From assembly GCA_034421515.1 (NCBI GenBank), contig DAOUKH010000062.1, positions 53,734 to 117,733 on the forward strand: a stretch of 64,000 bases of DNA, written 5' to 3'. The DNA comes from DAOUKH01 sp034421515. GTDB taxonomy: Bacteria > Chloroflexota > Dehalococcoidia > SHYB01. The position numbers were made by a program, and so were the translations under genes. The notes under the pieces are model-generated. The model was not told the DNA's origin and made no database searches. It saw only the letters and a list, made by a program, of their open reading frames with translations. This document shows, piece by piece, positions 34,766-44,198 of the stretch; the first letter of the stretch is position 1, and every line of letters starts with the position of its first letter.

Positions 34766-36217
34766 ATGGCGGCGGTGACGAGCAAGTCGGCGGCGATTCG
34801 CGCCAAGCTGGACCATCCCATCATCGACTCCGATGGGCACCTCATCGAGGTGACGCCCGTCCTCCACGACTACATCCGCGCCGAGGGCGGGGAGAGCGTC
34901 CTCCAACGGGTGAAGAGGAACTCGGACTTCAAGCACTGGACGCAGTCCTCGGAGGATGAGCGGAGCGACGCGCGGACGACCGCCATCACCTGGTGGCTGG
35001 CCCCGACCAAGAACGGACTCGACCGCGCCACCGCCATGATCCCCCGCCTGCTCGCCGAGCGCCTCGACGACCTCGGCCTCGACTTCTGCGTGCTCTACCC
35101 CTCCGGCGGCCTGGGCTATCCCCGCCTGCCCGACGAGGAGCTCCGCCGCGTCTGCTGCCGCGCCTACAACAAGTACGTCGCCGACACCTACGGCCCCTAC
35201 TCCGCGCAACTGACCCCCGCGGCGCTCATTCCGCTCCACAACCCCGAAGAGGGCATCGAAGAGATGGAGTTCGCGGTGCGGGAGCTCGGCCTCAAGGTCG
35301 CCATGATCGCGGGCCACGTCCGCCGGCCCATCCGGCAGGTGCTGCGCGAGCACCCCGGCGCGGTGGCGCAGTACGGCTCGTGGTACGACGTCTTCGGCGA
35401 GGACAGCGAGCACGACTACGACCCCTTCTGGGCGAAGGCCGTCGAGCTCGGCATGCCCCTGGCCACCCACACCGGCGGCTTCGGCTTCACCAACAACTCG
35501 AACATCAACAACTTCATGCAGAACCACCTCGGCCACTTCGCCAACGCGGGGAACCTGCTCTGCAAGTCGTTGTTCTTCAGCGGTGTGACCCACCGTTTCC
35601 CCAAGATGCGCATGGCCTTCCTCGAGTGCGGCGCGGGGTGGGCCGCCGACCTCTACGCCGGCATCGTCGCCCGCTGGGAGAAGCGCAACCCCGAGACCCT
35701 GCAAAACGTCGACCCCCGCTATCTCGACGAGGACCGCATCATGGAGCTCTTCGCGGCCTACGGCGACGAGAAGACGTTGGGCAGGCTTGAAGAGATCAAG
35801 GAGTCGCTCGGCTCGCCGAGCATGTTCGCCACCCACAACGCGCCCGACGAGCTGAACGACTTCGCCCGCGCCGGCATCACCAAGCCCGAGGACATCCGCG
35901 ACCGCTTCATCCCCAACTTCTTCTTCGGCTGCGAGGCCGACGACCCCATGAACGCCGCTGCCTTCAATCCGAAGATCGCGCCCTTCGGCGCGAAGGTCGG
36001 CGCGCTGCTCAGCTCCGACATCGGCCACTGGGACGTCATCGACATGCGCGACGTCGTCGAGGAGGCCTACGAGATGGTCGAGGACGGGCTCATGACCGCG
36101 GACGACTTCCGCGACTTCACGTTCAGCAACCCCCTCCGCTTCTTCACCGATCTGAACCCCGCCTTCTTCGACGGCACCGCCATCGAACAGGCGGCGCAGG
36201 CGGCCCGATCCCCGTAG
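34766..36217 (+). CDS. Amidohydrolase-2 family hydrolase, tandem copy B
   Basis: 483 residues, collinear with copies A, C and D. Metal motif HPIIDSDGHLIEVTP, mid-barrel LATHTGGFGFTNNSNINNF, ECGAGWAADLYAGI and LSSDIGHWDVIDM are conserved; the residue after the mid-barrel His is Thr here (His in A, Ser in C and D). The Shine-Dalgarno GGGAGG precedes the ATG. The variable part is residues ~35-70 and the 90-residue block before strand 4, as expected for substrate-facing differences. Own putative -10 at 34714. Confidence 0.88.
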   Translation: MAAVTSKSAAIRAKLDHPIIDSDGHLIEVTPVLHDYIRAEGGESVLQRVKRNSDFKHWTQSSEDERSDARTTAITWWLAPTKNGLDRATAMIPRLLAERLDDLGLDFCVLYPSGGLGYPRLPDEELRRVCCRAYNKYVADTYGPYSAQLTPAALIPLHNPEEGIEEMEFAVRELGLKVAMIAGHVRRPIRQVLREHPGAVAQYGSWYDVFGEDSEHDYDPFWAKAVELGMPLATHTGGFGFTNNSNINNFMQNHLGHFANAGNLLCKSLFFSGVTHRFPKMRMAFLECGAGWAADLYAGIVARWEKRNPETLQNVDPRYLDEDRIMELFAAYGDEKTLGRLEEIKESLGSPSMFATHNAPDELNDFARAGITKPEDIRDRFIPNFFFGCEADDPMNAAAFNPKIAPFGAKVGALLSSDIGHWDVIDMRDVVEEAYEMVEDGLMTADDFRDFTFSNPLRFFTDLNPAFFDGTAIEQAAQAARSP

Positions 36218-36258
36218 GGGCGATTCACGAATCGCCCGCCCCGCGCCAGCGTCGGTGG

Positions 36259-36264
36259 TAGAAT
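36259..36264 (+). promoter_or_regulatory. -10-like TAGAAT upstream of tandem amidohydrolases C-D
   Basis: GGTGGTAGAATCCGGCGG lies 44 bases upstream of the ATG at 36308; copy D, nine bases after C, has none and should be co-transcribed. Confidence 0.4.
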
Positions 36265-36307
36265 CCGGCGGAGCAGGGGCCACTGGGCCCGATCGGAGGC
36301 GAAGGGC

Positions 36308-37750
36308 ATGGCGGCGACCTCGAGCAAGTCGGCAGAGATTCGCGCGAAGCTGACGCACCCGATCATCGACTCCGACGGCCACCTCATCGAGGTGACGCCG
36401 GTGCTCTACGACTACATCCGCGCCGAGGGCGGCGAGCAGGTCCTGGAGCGCTTCAAGAAGCATGGAGCCCGGCACTGGACGCACGTGCCGCTCGAGCAGC
36501 GGCAAGAGATGCGGCTGCCCGCCAGCACCTGGTGGCTCGTCCCCACCAAGAACGGGCTCGACCGCGCCACCGCCATGATCCCGCGCCTCCTCGCCGACCG
36601 CCTCGACGAGCTTGGGTTCGACTTCTGCGTGCTCTACCCCTCGTCCGCATTGGCCTTCCCAAGCCTGCCCGACGAGGAGCTCCGGCGGGTCTGCTGCCGG
36701 GCTTATAACCGATACGTCGCCGAGACCTACGCGCCATATTCGCGGCAGATGACCCCGGCGGCGCTGGTCCCGATGCACACGCCGGAAGAGGGCATGGAGG
36801 AGCTCGAGTTCGCTTCGCGGGAGCTCGGCCTGAAAGTCGCGGCGATGGCGGGCTACGTCCGCCGCCCCATCCGCAAGGTGCAGCGGGAGTTCCCGGGCGC
36901 GTCGGGCAACTTCAGCATCTGGTACGACGTCTACGGCGAGGACAGCGAGTACGACTACGACCCCTTCTGGGCCAAGGCCATCGAGCTCGGCATGCCGCTC
37001 GCGACGCACTCGGCGGGGTTCGGCTTCACCAACAACGCCAACATCAACAACTTCATGCAGAACCACCTCGGCCACTTCGCCAACGCCGCCAACGTCCTGT
37101 GCAAGTCGATGTTCTTCAGCGGCGTGACGCGGCGCTTCCCCGAGCTGAGGATTGGCTTTCTCGAGTGCGGCGCGGGGTGGGCCGCCGACCTCTACGCCGG
37201 CATCATCGCCCGCTGGGAGAAACGCAACCCGGAGGCGCTCCAGGGGGTCGACCCGCGGCTCATGGACGAGGACCGGATCATGGAGCTCTTCGCCACCTAT
37301 GGCGACGACCGGGCCGTTGGCAAGCTCGAAGAGATCAAGGAATCGCTGCAGGGAGTGGGCGTCCTCGCCGCGCAGAACGCCCCCGAGGAGCTCAACGACT
37401 TCGCCCGCGCCGGCATCACCAAGCCCGAGGACATCCGCGACCGCTTCATCCCCAACTTCTTCTTCGGCTGCGAGGCCGACGACCCCATGAACGCCATCGC
37501 GTTCGACGCCAAGATCGCCCCGTTCGGGGCCAAGGTCGGCGCCATGCTCAGCTCCGACATCGGCCACTGGGACGTCATCGACATGCGCGACGTCGTCGAG
37601 GAAGCCTACGAGATGGTCGAGGACGGCCTTATGACGGCCGACGACTTCCGCGACTTCACCTTCAACAACCCGCTGCGCTTCTTCACTGATCTCAACCCCG
37701 CCTTCTTCGACGGCACCACCATCGAAGCGGCGGCGAAGGCCGCGCGTTAG
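36308..37750 (+). CDS. Amidohydrolase-2 family hydrolase, tandem copy C
   Basis: 480 residues. Same architecture as A and B (HPIIDSDGHLIEVTP; LATHSAGFGFTNNANINNF; ECGAGWAADLYAGI; LSSDIGHWDVIDM). Stretches of tens of bases in the 3' third are nearly identical with copies B and D, including the region encoding FIPNFFFGCEADDPMNA, while the 5' third is diverged. ATG 36308 follows GGAGGCGAAGGGC. Probably co-transcribed with copy D. Confidence 0.88.
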   Translation: MAATSSKSAEIRAKLTHPIIDSDGHLIEVTPVLYDYIRAEGGEQVLERFKKHGARHWTHVPLEQRQEMRLPASTWWLVPTKNGLDRATAMIPRLLADRLDELGFDFCVLYPSSALAFPSLPDEELRRVCCRAYNRYVAETYAPYSRQMTPAALVPMHTPEEGMEELEFASRELGLKVAAMAGYVRRPIRKVQREFPGASGNFSIWYDVYGEDSEYDYDPFWAKAIELGMPLATHSAGFGFTNNANINNFMQNHLGHFANAANVLCKSMFFSGVTRRFPELRIGFLECGAGWAADLYAGIIARWEKRNPEALQGVDPRLMDEDRIMELFATYGDDRAVGKLEEIKESLQGVGVLAAQNAPEELNDFARAGITKPEDIRDRFIPNFFFGCEADDPMNAIAFDAKIAPFGAKVGAMLSSDIGHWDVIDMRDVVEEAYEMVEDGLMTADDFRDFTFNNPLRFFTDLNPAFFDGTTIEAAAKAAR

Positions 37751-37759
37751 GCGAGGCTC

Positions 37760-39223
37760 ATGGCGGCGGTTTCGAGCAAGTCGGCGGCGATTCGCGCCAA
37801 GCTGACGCATCCGATCATCGATGCCGACGGCCACCTCATCGAGGTCACGCCGGTGCTCTACGACTACGTCCGCGCCGAGGGCGGAGAAGATGCCGTCCGG
37901 CGGCTACGGGCGGAGGTCGAGCAGTTTCATTGGACGCGGCTGTCACCCGACGAGCGGCGCGGCGCGCGGGTGCCCGCCATCACCTGGTGGCTCGTCCCCG
38001 CCAAGAACAGCCTCGACCGCGCCACCGCCATGGCCCCCCGCCTCCTCGTTGAGCGCTTGGATGAGCTCGGCCTAGACTTCTGCGTCCTCTACCCCTCCCT
38101 GGCGCTCGACTTCCCACATCTGGCCGACGAGGAGCTTCGCCGGGCCTCTTGCCGGGCCTACAACAAGTACGCCGCCGAGGTCTACGCCCCCTATGCGCGG
38201 CGTCTGTGCACGCCGGCGGTGATACCGATGCACACGCCGGAGGAGGCCATCGAGGAGCTTGAATTCGCGGCGCGGGACCTGGGCCTGAAGGCCGCGATGA
38301 TCGCGGGCCACGTCCACCGCCCCATCAGCGAGTCGAAGCGCGAGCGCTTGGGCGCGATCGGGCAATACGGCCCCCAACGCGGCTGGTGGTACGACACCTT
38401 CGGCGAGGACAGCGACTACGACTACGACCCGTTCTGGGCCAAGGCCGTCGAGCTTGGCATGCCGCTGGCGGCGCACTCGTGCGGCTTTGGGTTCACCAAC
38501 AACTCCAACGTCAACAACTTCATGCAGAACCACCTCGGCCACTTCGCCAACGCCGCCAACCTGCTCTGCAAGAGCCTCTTCTTCAGCGGCGTCACCCGCC
38601 GCTTCCCCAAGCTCCGCATGGCCTTCCTCGAATGCGGCGCGGGCTGGGCCGCCGACCTCTACGCCGGCATCGTCGCCCGCTGGGAGAAGCGCAGCCCCGA
38701 GGCGCTGAGCCACATCGATCCCCGGCAACTCGACGAGGACCGCATCATGGACCTCCTCGCCGCCTACGGCGACGCCAGGACGGCGGGTAAGCTCGCAGAG
38801 ATCAAGGACTCGCTGAACGCACCGGGCTACCTCGCCGCGCAGAACGCCCCCGACGATCTCAACGACTTCGCCCGCGCCGGCATCACCAAGCCCGAAGACA
38901 TCCGCGACCGCTTCATCCCCAACTTCTTCTTCGGCTGCGAGGCCGACGATCCCATGAACGCCGTCGCTTTCGATGCGAGAATCGCCCCGTTCGGAGCCAA
39001 GGTCGGCGCCATGCTCAGCTCCGACATCGGCCACTGGGACGTCATCGACATGCGCGACGTTGTCGAGGAAGCCTACGAGATGGTCGAGGACGGCCTGATG
39101 ACCGCCGACGACTTCCGCGACTTCACCTTCGCCAACCCGCTGCGCTTCTTCACCGACCTCAACCCCACCTTCTTCGACGGCACCACCATCGAAGCGGCGG
39201 CGAGGGCGGCGCGCACGCCTTGA
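37760..39223 (+). CDS. Amidohydrolase-2 family hydrolase, tandem copy D
   Basis: 487 residues, nine bases after copy C. The metal motif reads HPIIDADGHLIEVTP (Ala instead of the Ser of A-C) and the mid-barrel motif LAAHSCGFGFTNNSNVNNF replaces the Thr before the His by Ala and puts a Cys two residues after it. It also has a five-residue insertion (GPQRG) before WWYDTFGEDS. These changes around the active site suggest a substrate different from copies A-C. Followed by a terminator-like hairpin at 39289. Confidence 0.88.
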   Translation: MAAVSSKSAAIRAKLTHPIIDADGHLIEVTPVLYDYVRAEGGEDAVRRLRAEVEQFHWTRLSPDERRGARVPAITWWLVPAKNSLDRATAMAPRLLVERLDELGLDFCVLYPSLALDFPHLADEELRRASCRAYNKYAAEVYAPYARRLCTPAVIPMHTPEEAIEELEFAARDLGLKAAMIAGHVHRPISESKRERLGAIGQYGPQRGWWYDTFGEDSDYDYDPFWAKAVELGMPLAAHSCGFGFTNNSNVNNFMQNHLGHFANAANLLCKSLFFSGVTRRFPKLRMAFLECGAGWAADLYAGIVARWEKRSPEALSHIDPRQLDEDRIMDLLAAYGDARTAGKLAEIKDSLNAPGYLAAQNAPDDLNDFARAGITKPEDIRDRFIPNFFFGCEADDPMNAVAFDARIAPFGAKVGAMLSSDIGHWDVIDMRDVVEEAYEMVEDGLMTADDFRDFTFANPLRFFTDLNPTFFDGTTIEAAARAARTP

Positions 39224-39288
39224 AACCGAGTGGGGGAGCAGCGCCCTACGGGCGCTCGCGCGCCTGACGGCGCGCGCCCTCTCTCAAT

Positions 39289-39310
39289 CTCCCCCAGAGG
39301 GGGAGAGGTT
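39289..39310 (+). terminator. Hairpin with T-run after the amidohydrolase array
   Basis: CTCCCCC-AGA-GGGGGAG (7 bp, three-base loop) followed by AGGTTTT, the only stem with a T-run that I found. It ends the C-D transcript; it overlaps the stop region of the convergent SDR gene. Confidence 0.5.
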
Positions 39311-40150
39311 TTACCTCTTCCAGGGGGTGGCGAGCTCCTCCGGCGTGGCGAGGCCCATTTCCTCGACGAACGGCTTGGCAATGATCGACTTGCCGTTGAA
39401 GGCAATGGGATTGGGGCAGGTGGCGATGTAGGCCGCCGCCTTGGCCGGGATCCACACTCCGTGGGTGTCCGACCGGTCGATGTTTACGTTCGAGACGTTG
39501 CCGCCCTGGGTGTCGGTGTGGCGCTCGGTGAGGGTGTGCCCCGGGTCGAGGTTGAGCACGGCGATGTTGTGCTCGGCGGTCTCCTTGGCGAGGGCGGCGG
39601 CGATGCGGTGCGACGCCGCCTTGGTGACGGGGTAGCCGATGCCGGTGGAGCCCTTGCCCGGCATGCCCGGGCTGTCGTGGTGCGCCGACCCGGAGGTCAG
39701 GTTGATGATGACGCCGCCGCCCTGCTCGATCATCACCGGGATGCAGAGGTGGTGGAAGAGGAGCACGGCGCGGAAGTTGGTGTCGATCATAGCTTCCAGG
39801 TCGCTCCAGTCGGTATCGACGAGCTTGGTCACGTAGCCGCTGTCGGCGTAGCGCGCGTTGTTAACCATCACGTCGAGGCGGCCCAGCTGGCTGATGGTGT
39901 CGTTGAAGACCTGCCGGACGTTGTCCATGTCGCGCAGGTCGAGGCGCATGGGGACGGCGCGCCCACCGGCGGCTTCGACCTCCTGGGCAGTCTGGCCGAT
40001 CGTGCCCGGCCAGTTGTTGACCTCGCGCTCGGCCACCGACCGCGCCGTGACGACGACCGTGAAGCCGAGCTTGCCCAGCTCGATCGCGATGCCCTTGCCC
40101 ACGCCCCGGCTCCCGCCGGTCACCAGCGCTACCTTCGAATCGTTCGCCAT
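39311..40150 (-). CDS. Short-chain dehydrogenase/reductase
   Basis: 279 residues. Rossmann motif TGGSRGVGKG, Ser strand LTSGSA, catalytic YPVTK. The NNAG motif reads NNARY, an uncommon change next to the conserved Asn. Arg after the second strand (VTARSVAERE) suggests NADP(H). Long insertion between the catalytic region and the C-terminus (HTLTERHTDTQGG). Divergent from the amidohydrolase at 40250. Substrate unknown. Confidence 0.88.
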   Translation of the reverse strand: MANDSKVALVTGGSRGVGKGIAIELGKLGFTVVVTARSVAEREVNNWPGTIGQTAQEVEAAGGRAVPMRLDLRDMDNVRQVFNDTISQLGRLDVMVNNARYADSGYVTKLVDTDWSDLEAMIDTNFRAVLLFHHLCIPVMIEQGGGVIINLTSGSAHHDSPGMPGKGSTGIGYPVTKAASHRIAAALAKETAEHNIAVLNLDPGHTLTERHTDTQGGNVSNVNIDRSDTHGVWIPAKAAAYIATCPNPIAFNGKSIIAKPFVEEMGLATPEELATPWKR

Positions 40151-40192
40151 CGTGTTCCTCCCGCGTCGCGGTGCTCCAGACCGCCCCTATGC

Positions 40193-40198
40193 TATAGT
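40193..40198 (+). promoter_or_regulatory. -10-like TATAGT upstream of the 40250 amidohydrolase
   Basis: TGCTATAGT (extended -10-like) about 52 bases before the ATG at 40250, in the divergent gap with the SDR gene. No clear -35. Confidence 0.4.
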
Positions 40199-40249
40199 CA
40201 GCCGCAACCCCTTGGCGGGGCCATTCCGGCCCCAAAGCGCGGAGGGCGC

Positions 40250-41401
40250 ATGCACTACGACGTCATCTCGACCGACGACCACCTGCAGGAGTCGTCGACG
40301 GTGTGGACCGACCGCATGTCGAAGAGCAAGTGGGGCGGCAAGATTCCCCAGATCCGCGAGGTCGAGGGCGGCAACGAGCGGTGGCACATCTGGGACATCC
40401 CGATGCAGCGAAGCCTGGGCACGGTGCAGGGCGCCGTCGCCGAGGAGTTTCCCGACGGGCTCGGCCCGGACCGCTGGGAGGACATGCCCAAGAAGACCTA
40501 CGTTCCCGCCGAGCGCCTCAAGGCGATGGAAGAGGACGGGGTCGACGTCCACACCTTCTTCAGCAACGTCGCCGGCGTCGCCGGGCAGACCTTCAGCAAC
40601 CCGGTCTACGACGACGTCGACTTCCGCATGGACTGCATCCGGGCCTACAACGATTGGCAGATCGAGGAATGGGCCGAGCCCTATCCCGGGCGCTTCATCA
40701 CCATCGCGCTGGTGCCGCTGTGGGACGCCGAGCTCGCCGCCGCCGAGGTCCGCCGCATGCACAAGCGCGGCGTCAAGGCGATCTCGTTCTCCTTCCCTCA
40801 ACAGTTCAACTACCCGCACATCTCCGACCCATTCTGGGACCCGTTCTGGCAGGCGGCGCAGGACGCCGACCTGTCGGTCAACCTCCACATCGGCTCCGGC
40901 GGCAGCATCGGCATCATCAACGAAAGCTGGGCCGGCCGCGGCCGCATGGTGCAGGTCGCCGACGGCAGCACCAAGGGCCTCGCCTCCAACATCCAGGTGA
41001 TGAGCACCCTGCTCTACTCCGGCATCTTCGACCGCTTCCCCACCCTCAAGTTCGTCTCGTCCGAAAGCGGCCTGGGGTGGGCGCCCTACCTCCTGGAGAC
41101 CGCCGACCACCAGTGGGAGTCGCAGCGCCTCTACAACCACGGCATGCCCACCCGGCCGAGCGAGGTCTTCCACCGCCAGTGCTACATCAACTTCTGGTAC
41201 GAGGAGACCGGCATCGCGCTCCGTCACGCCATCGGCATCGACAACATCATGTGGGAGTCCGACTTCCCCCACCCCACCGGCTCGTACCCCAACTCCCGGG
41301 CCTTCATCGAGCGCACCCTCGCCGGCGTGCCGGAGGATGAGTGCCGGAAGATGCTCGTCGAGAACGCCGTCCGCGTCTTCAACCTCGACGGGGCATCCTA
41401 G
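40250..41401 (+). CDS. Amidohydrolase-2 family metal-dependent hydrolase
   Basis: 383 residues from ATG 40250 (GGAGGG 4 bases upstream); the long open frame before it is antisense to the SDR gene. First-strand motif VISTDDHLQESSTVW, mid-barrel LSVNLHIGSGG, ESGLGWAPYLLE, and the late metal Asp in MWESDFPHPTGSYPN. Closest in style to the genes at 44199 and 45374, less like the tandem copies A-D. The next gene on the strand is an SDR 28 bases downstream, so both may act on one substrate. Confidence 0.88.
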   Translation: MHYDVISTDDHLQESSTVWTDRMSKSKWGGKIPQIREVEGGNERWHIWDIPMQRSLGTVQGAVAEEFPDGLGPDRWEDMPKKTYVPAERLKAMEEDGVDVHTFFSNVAGVAGQTFSNPVYDDVDFRMDCIRAYNDWQIEEWAEPYPGRFITIALVPLWDAELAAAEVRRMHKRGVKAISFSFPQQFNYPHISDPFWDPFWQAAQDADLSVNLHIGSGGSIGIINESWAGRGRMVQVADGSTKGLASNIQVMSTLLYSGIFDRFPTLKFVSSESGLGWAPYLLETADHQWESQRLYNHGMPTRPSEVFHRQCYINFWYEETGIALRHAIGIDNIMWESDFPHPTGSYPNSRAFIERTLAGVPEDECRKMLVENAVRVFNLDGAS

Positions 41402-41428
41402 GACGGGACCCTTGGCACGGGGCGTCGT

Positions 41429-42232
41429 ATGAGCCGCTACCGGGAAGCGCCCGAGACGCAGGCCACGCCGCCCAGCGGCCTCCTCAAGGGGAAGGCCGCC
41501 GTCATCACCGGCGGCGGCACCGGGCTCGGCGCGGCGATGGCCAAGCTGTTCGCGGCGGAGGGCGCCAGGGTGGCCGTCACCGGCCGCCGACCCGCGCCGC
41601 TGGAGGAGACCGCCGGCGCGATCCTCGCCGCCGGCGGCGAAGCTCTTGCGCTGCCCGGCGACGTCTCGAATGCCGGCGACGTGCAGGCGGCGGTTGATGG
41701 CACCGTCGGGGCGTTCGGGGGCATCGACATCTTGGTGAACAACGCCGGCCTGCACTCGAAGCCGTTCCTCACCCACGAGATGCCCATCGACTGGTTCGAC
41801 CGCTTCTACGCGGTCAACTTACGTGGGCCGTTCCTCATGGTCCGCGCCGCGGTGCCCCACATGCTGGAACGCGACTACCCTGCCATCCTCAACATTTCGT
41901 CGATGGTGGGCGTGTCGGCGTTCAAGTATTGCGCCGCCTACGGCGCGGCGAAGGCGGGTCTGCAACATCTAACGAAGGTCGTGGCGCTCGACTACGCCGA
42001 CCGCAACCTCCGGGCCAACTGCATCGCTCCCGGCGGAATGGACGGGACGGAGACGGAAAGGCTGGAGTCGCCCGACCTCGCGCTGCTCCGCGAGTCGATC
42101 CGGCCCGCGCCGCTCGGCTGGCTGCCCCACGTCGACCAGATGGCGCAGCTCGCGCTGTTCCTCGTCGGGCCGCACTCGCGGCACATCACCGGCGCCATCT
42201 TCTCCGCCGACGGCGGCGCGACGGCCCGCTAG
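41429..42232 (+). CDS. Short-chain dehydrogenase/reductase
   Basis: 267 residues. Rossmann TGGGTGLG, RR after strand 2 (VTGRRPAPL) suggesting NADP(H), NNAG, Ser in NISSMVG and the catalytic YGAAK. Classical SDR length with a short N-terminal extension. Downstream of the 40250 amidohydrolase and converging on a binding-protein gene. Substrate unknown. Confidence 0.9.
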   Translation: MSRYREAPETQATPPSGLLKGKAAVITGGGTGLGAAMAKLFAAEGARVAVTGRRPAPLEETAGAILAAGGEALALPGDVSNAGDVQAAVDGTVGAFGGIDILVNNAGLHSKPFLTHEMPIDWFDRFYAVNLRGPFLMVRAAVPHMLERDYPAILNISSMVGVSAFKYCAAYGAAKAGLQHLTKVVALDYADRNLRANCIAPGGMDGTETERLESPDLALLRESIRPAPLGWLPHVDQMAQLALFLVGPHSRHITGAIFSADGGATAR

Positions 42233-42247
42233 CCGGAGTGGCCTGGC

Positions 42248-44083
42248 CTACAGGTCCGTGCGGTAGAGGTAGCGGATGTCCCACACCCCGTAGAGCGTGG
42301 GCGTAGTGTTGCCGAAGACGTTCCGGACGGCGCTCAGCCGCTCGGGGAGCGTCGTGTAGATGAGCGGCAGGTTCTCGGCGGCCACCTCCTGGGCCTGGTG
42401 GTAGATGCCCACCCGCCGCTCGTGGTCGAGCTCCTGGCTGCCCCGGACGTAGAGGTCGTCGATCTCGGCCTCCCAGTCCGTCGCCGGCTGCTCCTGGTTG
42501 GGATTCCACAGGTGTAGGTCTTCGCTGCTGTGCCACAAGGTGATGCCGCCATAAGGGTCCGGCCCGCCGGTGAAGCCGACGACCAGGGCTTCCCAGTCGT
42601 AGGAGGCGGTGAGCCGTCCCACCAGATCGCCGAACTCGACCGACTCGAACACCGCCTTGACGCCGATCGCCTCCAAGCCGGCCGCGAGGCGCTGCGTCAC
42701 GTCGATGCGCACGTCGTTTCCGGTGTTAGTGATCAGGGCGAACTCGATCGAGTTGCCCGCGTCGTCCTCGCGTATGCCATCCCCATCCCTATCCGTCCAA
42801 CCGAGGTCGTCGAGGATCTTGTTGGCCTCGTCGACGTCGTACTCGTACCGCCGGACGTTGGGGTTGTGGAAGTCGCCCGCCGCCGGGCTGACCGAGGCCC
42901 ACTGCGGATAGCCCTGACCGTGCAGGACCTCCTCGATCATCGTGTCCTTGTCGATGCTGTGGGCGACCGCCTGGCGGAATGCCTTGTTCTCGAACCACTT
43001 CAGCTTCTCCGGCGCGACGTACGGTTCGCCCGTCTCCTCGTTCATTCTGGGATTCATGTTTAGCGCCAGGAAGGTCGTCCCGAAGGCCGGCCCGCGCCGG
43101 TGGATCGTGAAGTTCTCCTCGTCCTGCAGCGGCTCCAGGAGCGCGAACTCCTCTCCCAACACGCCGTGGACGTCGGCTTCCCCCGCCCGGAAGGCGGCCA
43201 ACTCGGCATCCAAATCGGCGACGATCGTCTGCACGACCGTATCGAGGTAGGGCAGGCTGTTGCCGTCGTCGTCCTTCAGCCAATAGTTCGGGTTGCGCTG
43301 GAAGACGATTTGTTCGCCGGGGTCGTAGCGTTCGATGGTGAACGGCCCGGTGCCGATGATCTCCGACGGGTCGGCGTCGATGCCCCAGGTCTCCGCGAAG
43401 GTGCCGTCGTCGATGCGCGGCTCCAGGATGTGCTTCGGATAGATCCCCGTGCCCATCGAGCGCAGGAAGGGGGCGAACGGCGTCGGCAGGACGAACTGCA
43501 CCGTGTAGTCGTCCGGCGCCGTCACCGTCATCCGGTCTTCCTTCCATTCGCCGGTCTCCTCATCGAGGAACCGGAAGGTGAACGCCGGGCGGGCGTTCGA
43601 CTGGACATCCTCGTTATAGATGACCCGGTTGAAGGTGAAGTCCACGTCGCGCGACGTGAAGGGCTCCCCATCGTGCCACGTCACGTCCTCGCGGAGCCGG
43701 AACGTCCAGGTCAGGCCGTCCTCAGAATGGTCCCACGCCTCCGCCAGCACCGGATCGATCTGGTCGTTCAGCCACGACGTCTCGGTGAGACCTTCGAACA
43801 GATAGCTCAGCGCGCCGGACGACGAGGCGTCTTGCGACAGGGCCGGATTGAACGTCAGCGGCTCGCCGATCGTCGCGAACGTCAGGGTCCCGCCCTGCTC
43901 CCCGATGGCATAGTCGAAGTCCTCGGCGTTCTGTTGCAGCCGCTCGACGACCTGCTCTTGAGAGGCGGGTCCGTCGTCCCCGTCCGCGCACGCCGCCACC
44001 GCAAACACAACCGCAACGGCGAGTATGCCAAGCACCCACCACCGCGATTTCAAAGAGGTCAAGACTGGAGTTTTGGTTTGCAT
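42248..44083 (-). CDS. ABC substrate-binding lipoprotein, family 5 (orphan)
   Basis: 611 residues. Signal peptide with lipobox FAVAACADG, then the family-5 domain: GGTLTFATIGEPLTFNPAL, LREDVTWHDGEPFTS, IIGTGPFTIERYDPGE and a calcium-loop-like DRDGDGIRED that recurs in this subgroup. Unlike the other two binding proteins it has no repeat tether. No permease or ATPase genes adjoin it, so it must use components encoded elsewhere; two amidohydrolase genes lie directly upstream on the same strand. Confidence 0.9.
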   Translation of the reverse strand: MQTKTPVLTSLKSRWWVLGILAVAVVFAVAACADGDDGPASQEQVVERLQQNAEDFDYAIGEQGGTLTFATIGEPLTFNPALSQDASSSGALSYLFEGLTETSWLNDQIDPVLAEAWDHSEDGLTWTFRLREDVTWHDGEPFTSRDVDFTFNRVIYNEDVQSNARPAFTFRFLDEETGEWKEDRMTVTAPDDYTVQFVLPTPFAPFLRSMGTGIYPKHILEPRIDDGTFAETWGIDADPSEIIGTGPFTIERYDPGEQIVFQRNPNYWLKDDDGNSLPYLDTVVQTIVADLDAELAAFRAGEADVHGVLGEEFALLEPLQDEENFTIHRRGPAFGTTFLALNMNPRMNEETGEPYVAPEKLKWFENKAFRQAVAHSIDKDTMIEEVLHGQGYPQWASVSPAAGDFHNPNVRRYEYDVDEANKILDDLGWTDRDGDGIREDDAGNSIEFALITNTGNDVRIDVTQRLAAGLEAIGVKAVFESVEFGDLVGRLTASYDWEALVVGFTGGPDPYGGITLWHSSEDLHLWNPNQEQPATDWEAEIDDLYVRGSQELDHERRVGIYHQAQEVAAENLPLIYTTLPERLSAVRNVFGNTTPTLYGVWDIRYLYRTDL

Positions 44084-44116
44084 CGAGAGTTGGCTCCCGC
44101 CTGTGGATTGCCAACC

Positions 44117-44122
44117 ATTGTA
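44117..44122 (-). promoter_or_regulatory. -10-like TACAAT upstream of the orphan binding protein
   Basis: TACAAT on the minus strand about 34 bases before the ATG at 44083; TTGTCG lies too close to be its -35. Confidence 0.3.
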
Positions 44123-44198
44123 GACGACAAGAACCGGGCGAATGGAGAACCGGACGCGGCGCGGCGCGCCGACGGTGAGTGCAGCGGTCGGGCGCGCC

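Noticed and set aside
34664..37834. 1056-codon minus-strand open frame
   Set aside because: Entirely antisense to amidohydrolases B-D, with the repeated low-complexity composition (VAEVVLHEVVDVG and similar) of a shadow frame. It repeats because the sense genes are paralogs.
39230..40249. Long N-terminal extension of the amidohydrolase at 40250
   Set aside because: It is antisense to the SDR gene at 39311-40150 and has no similarity to the family; a good Shine-Dalgarno and a -10-like site precede ATG 40250.
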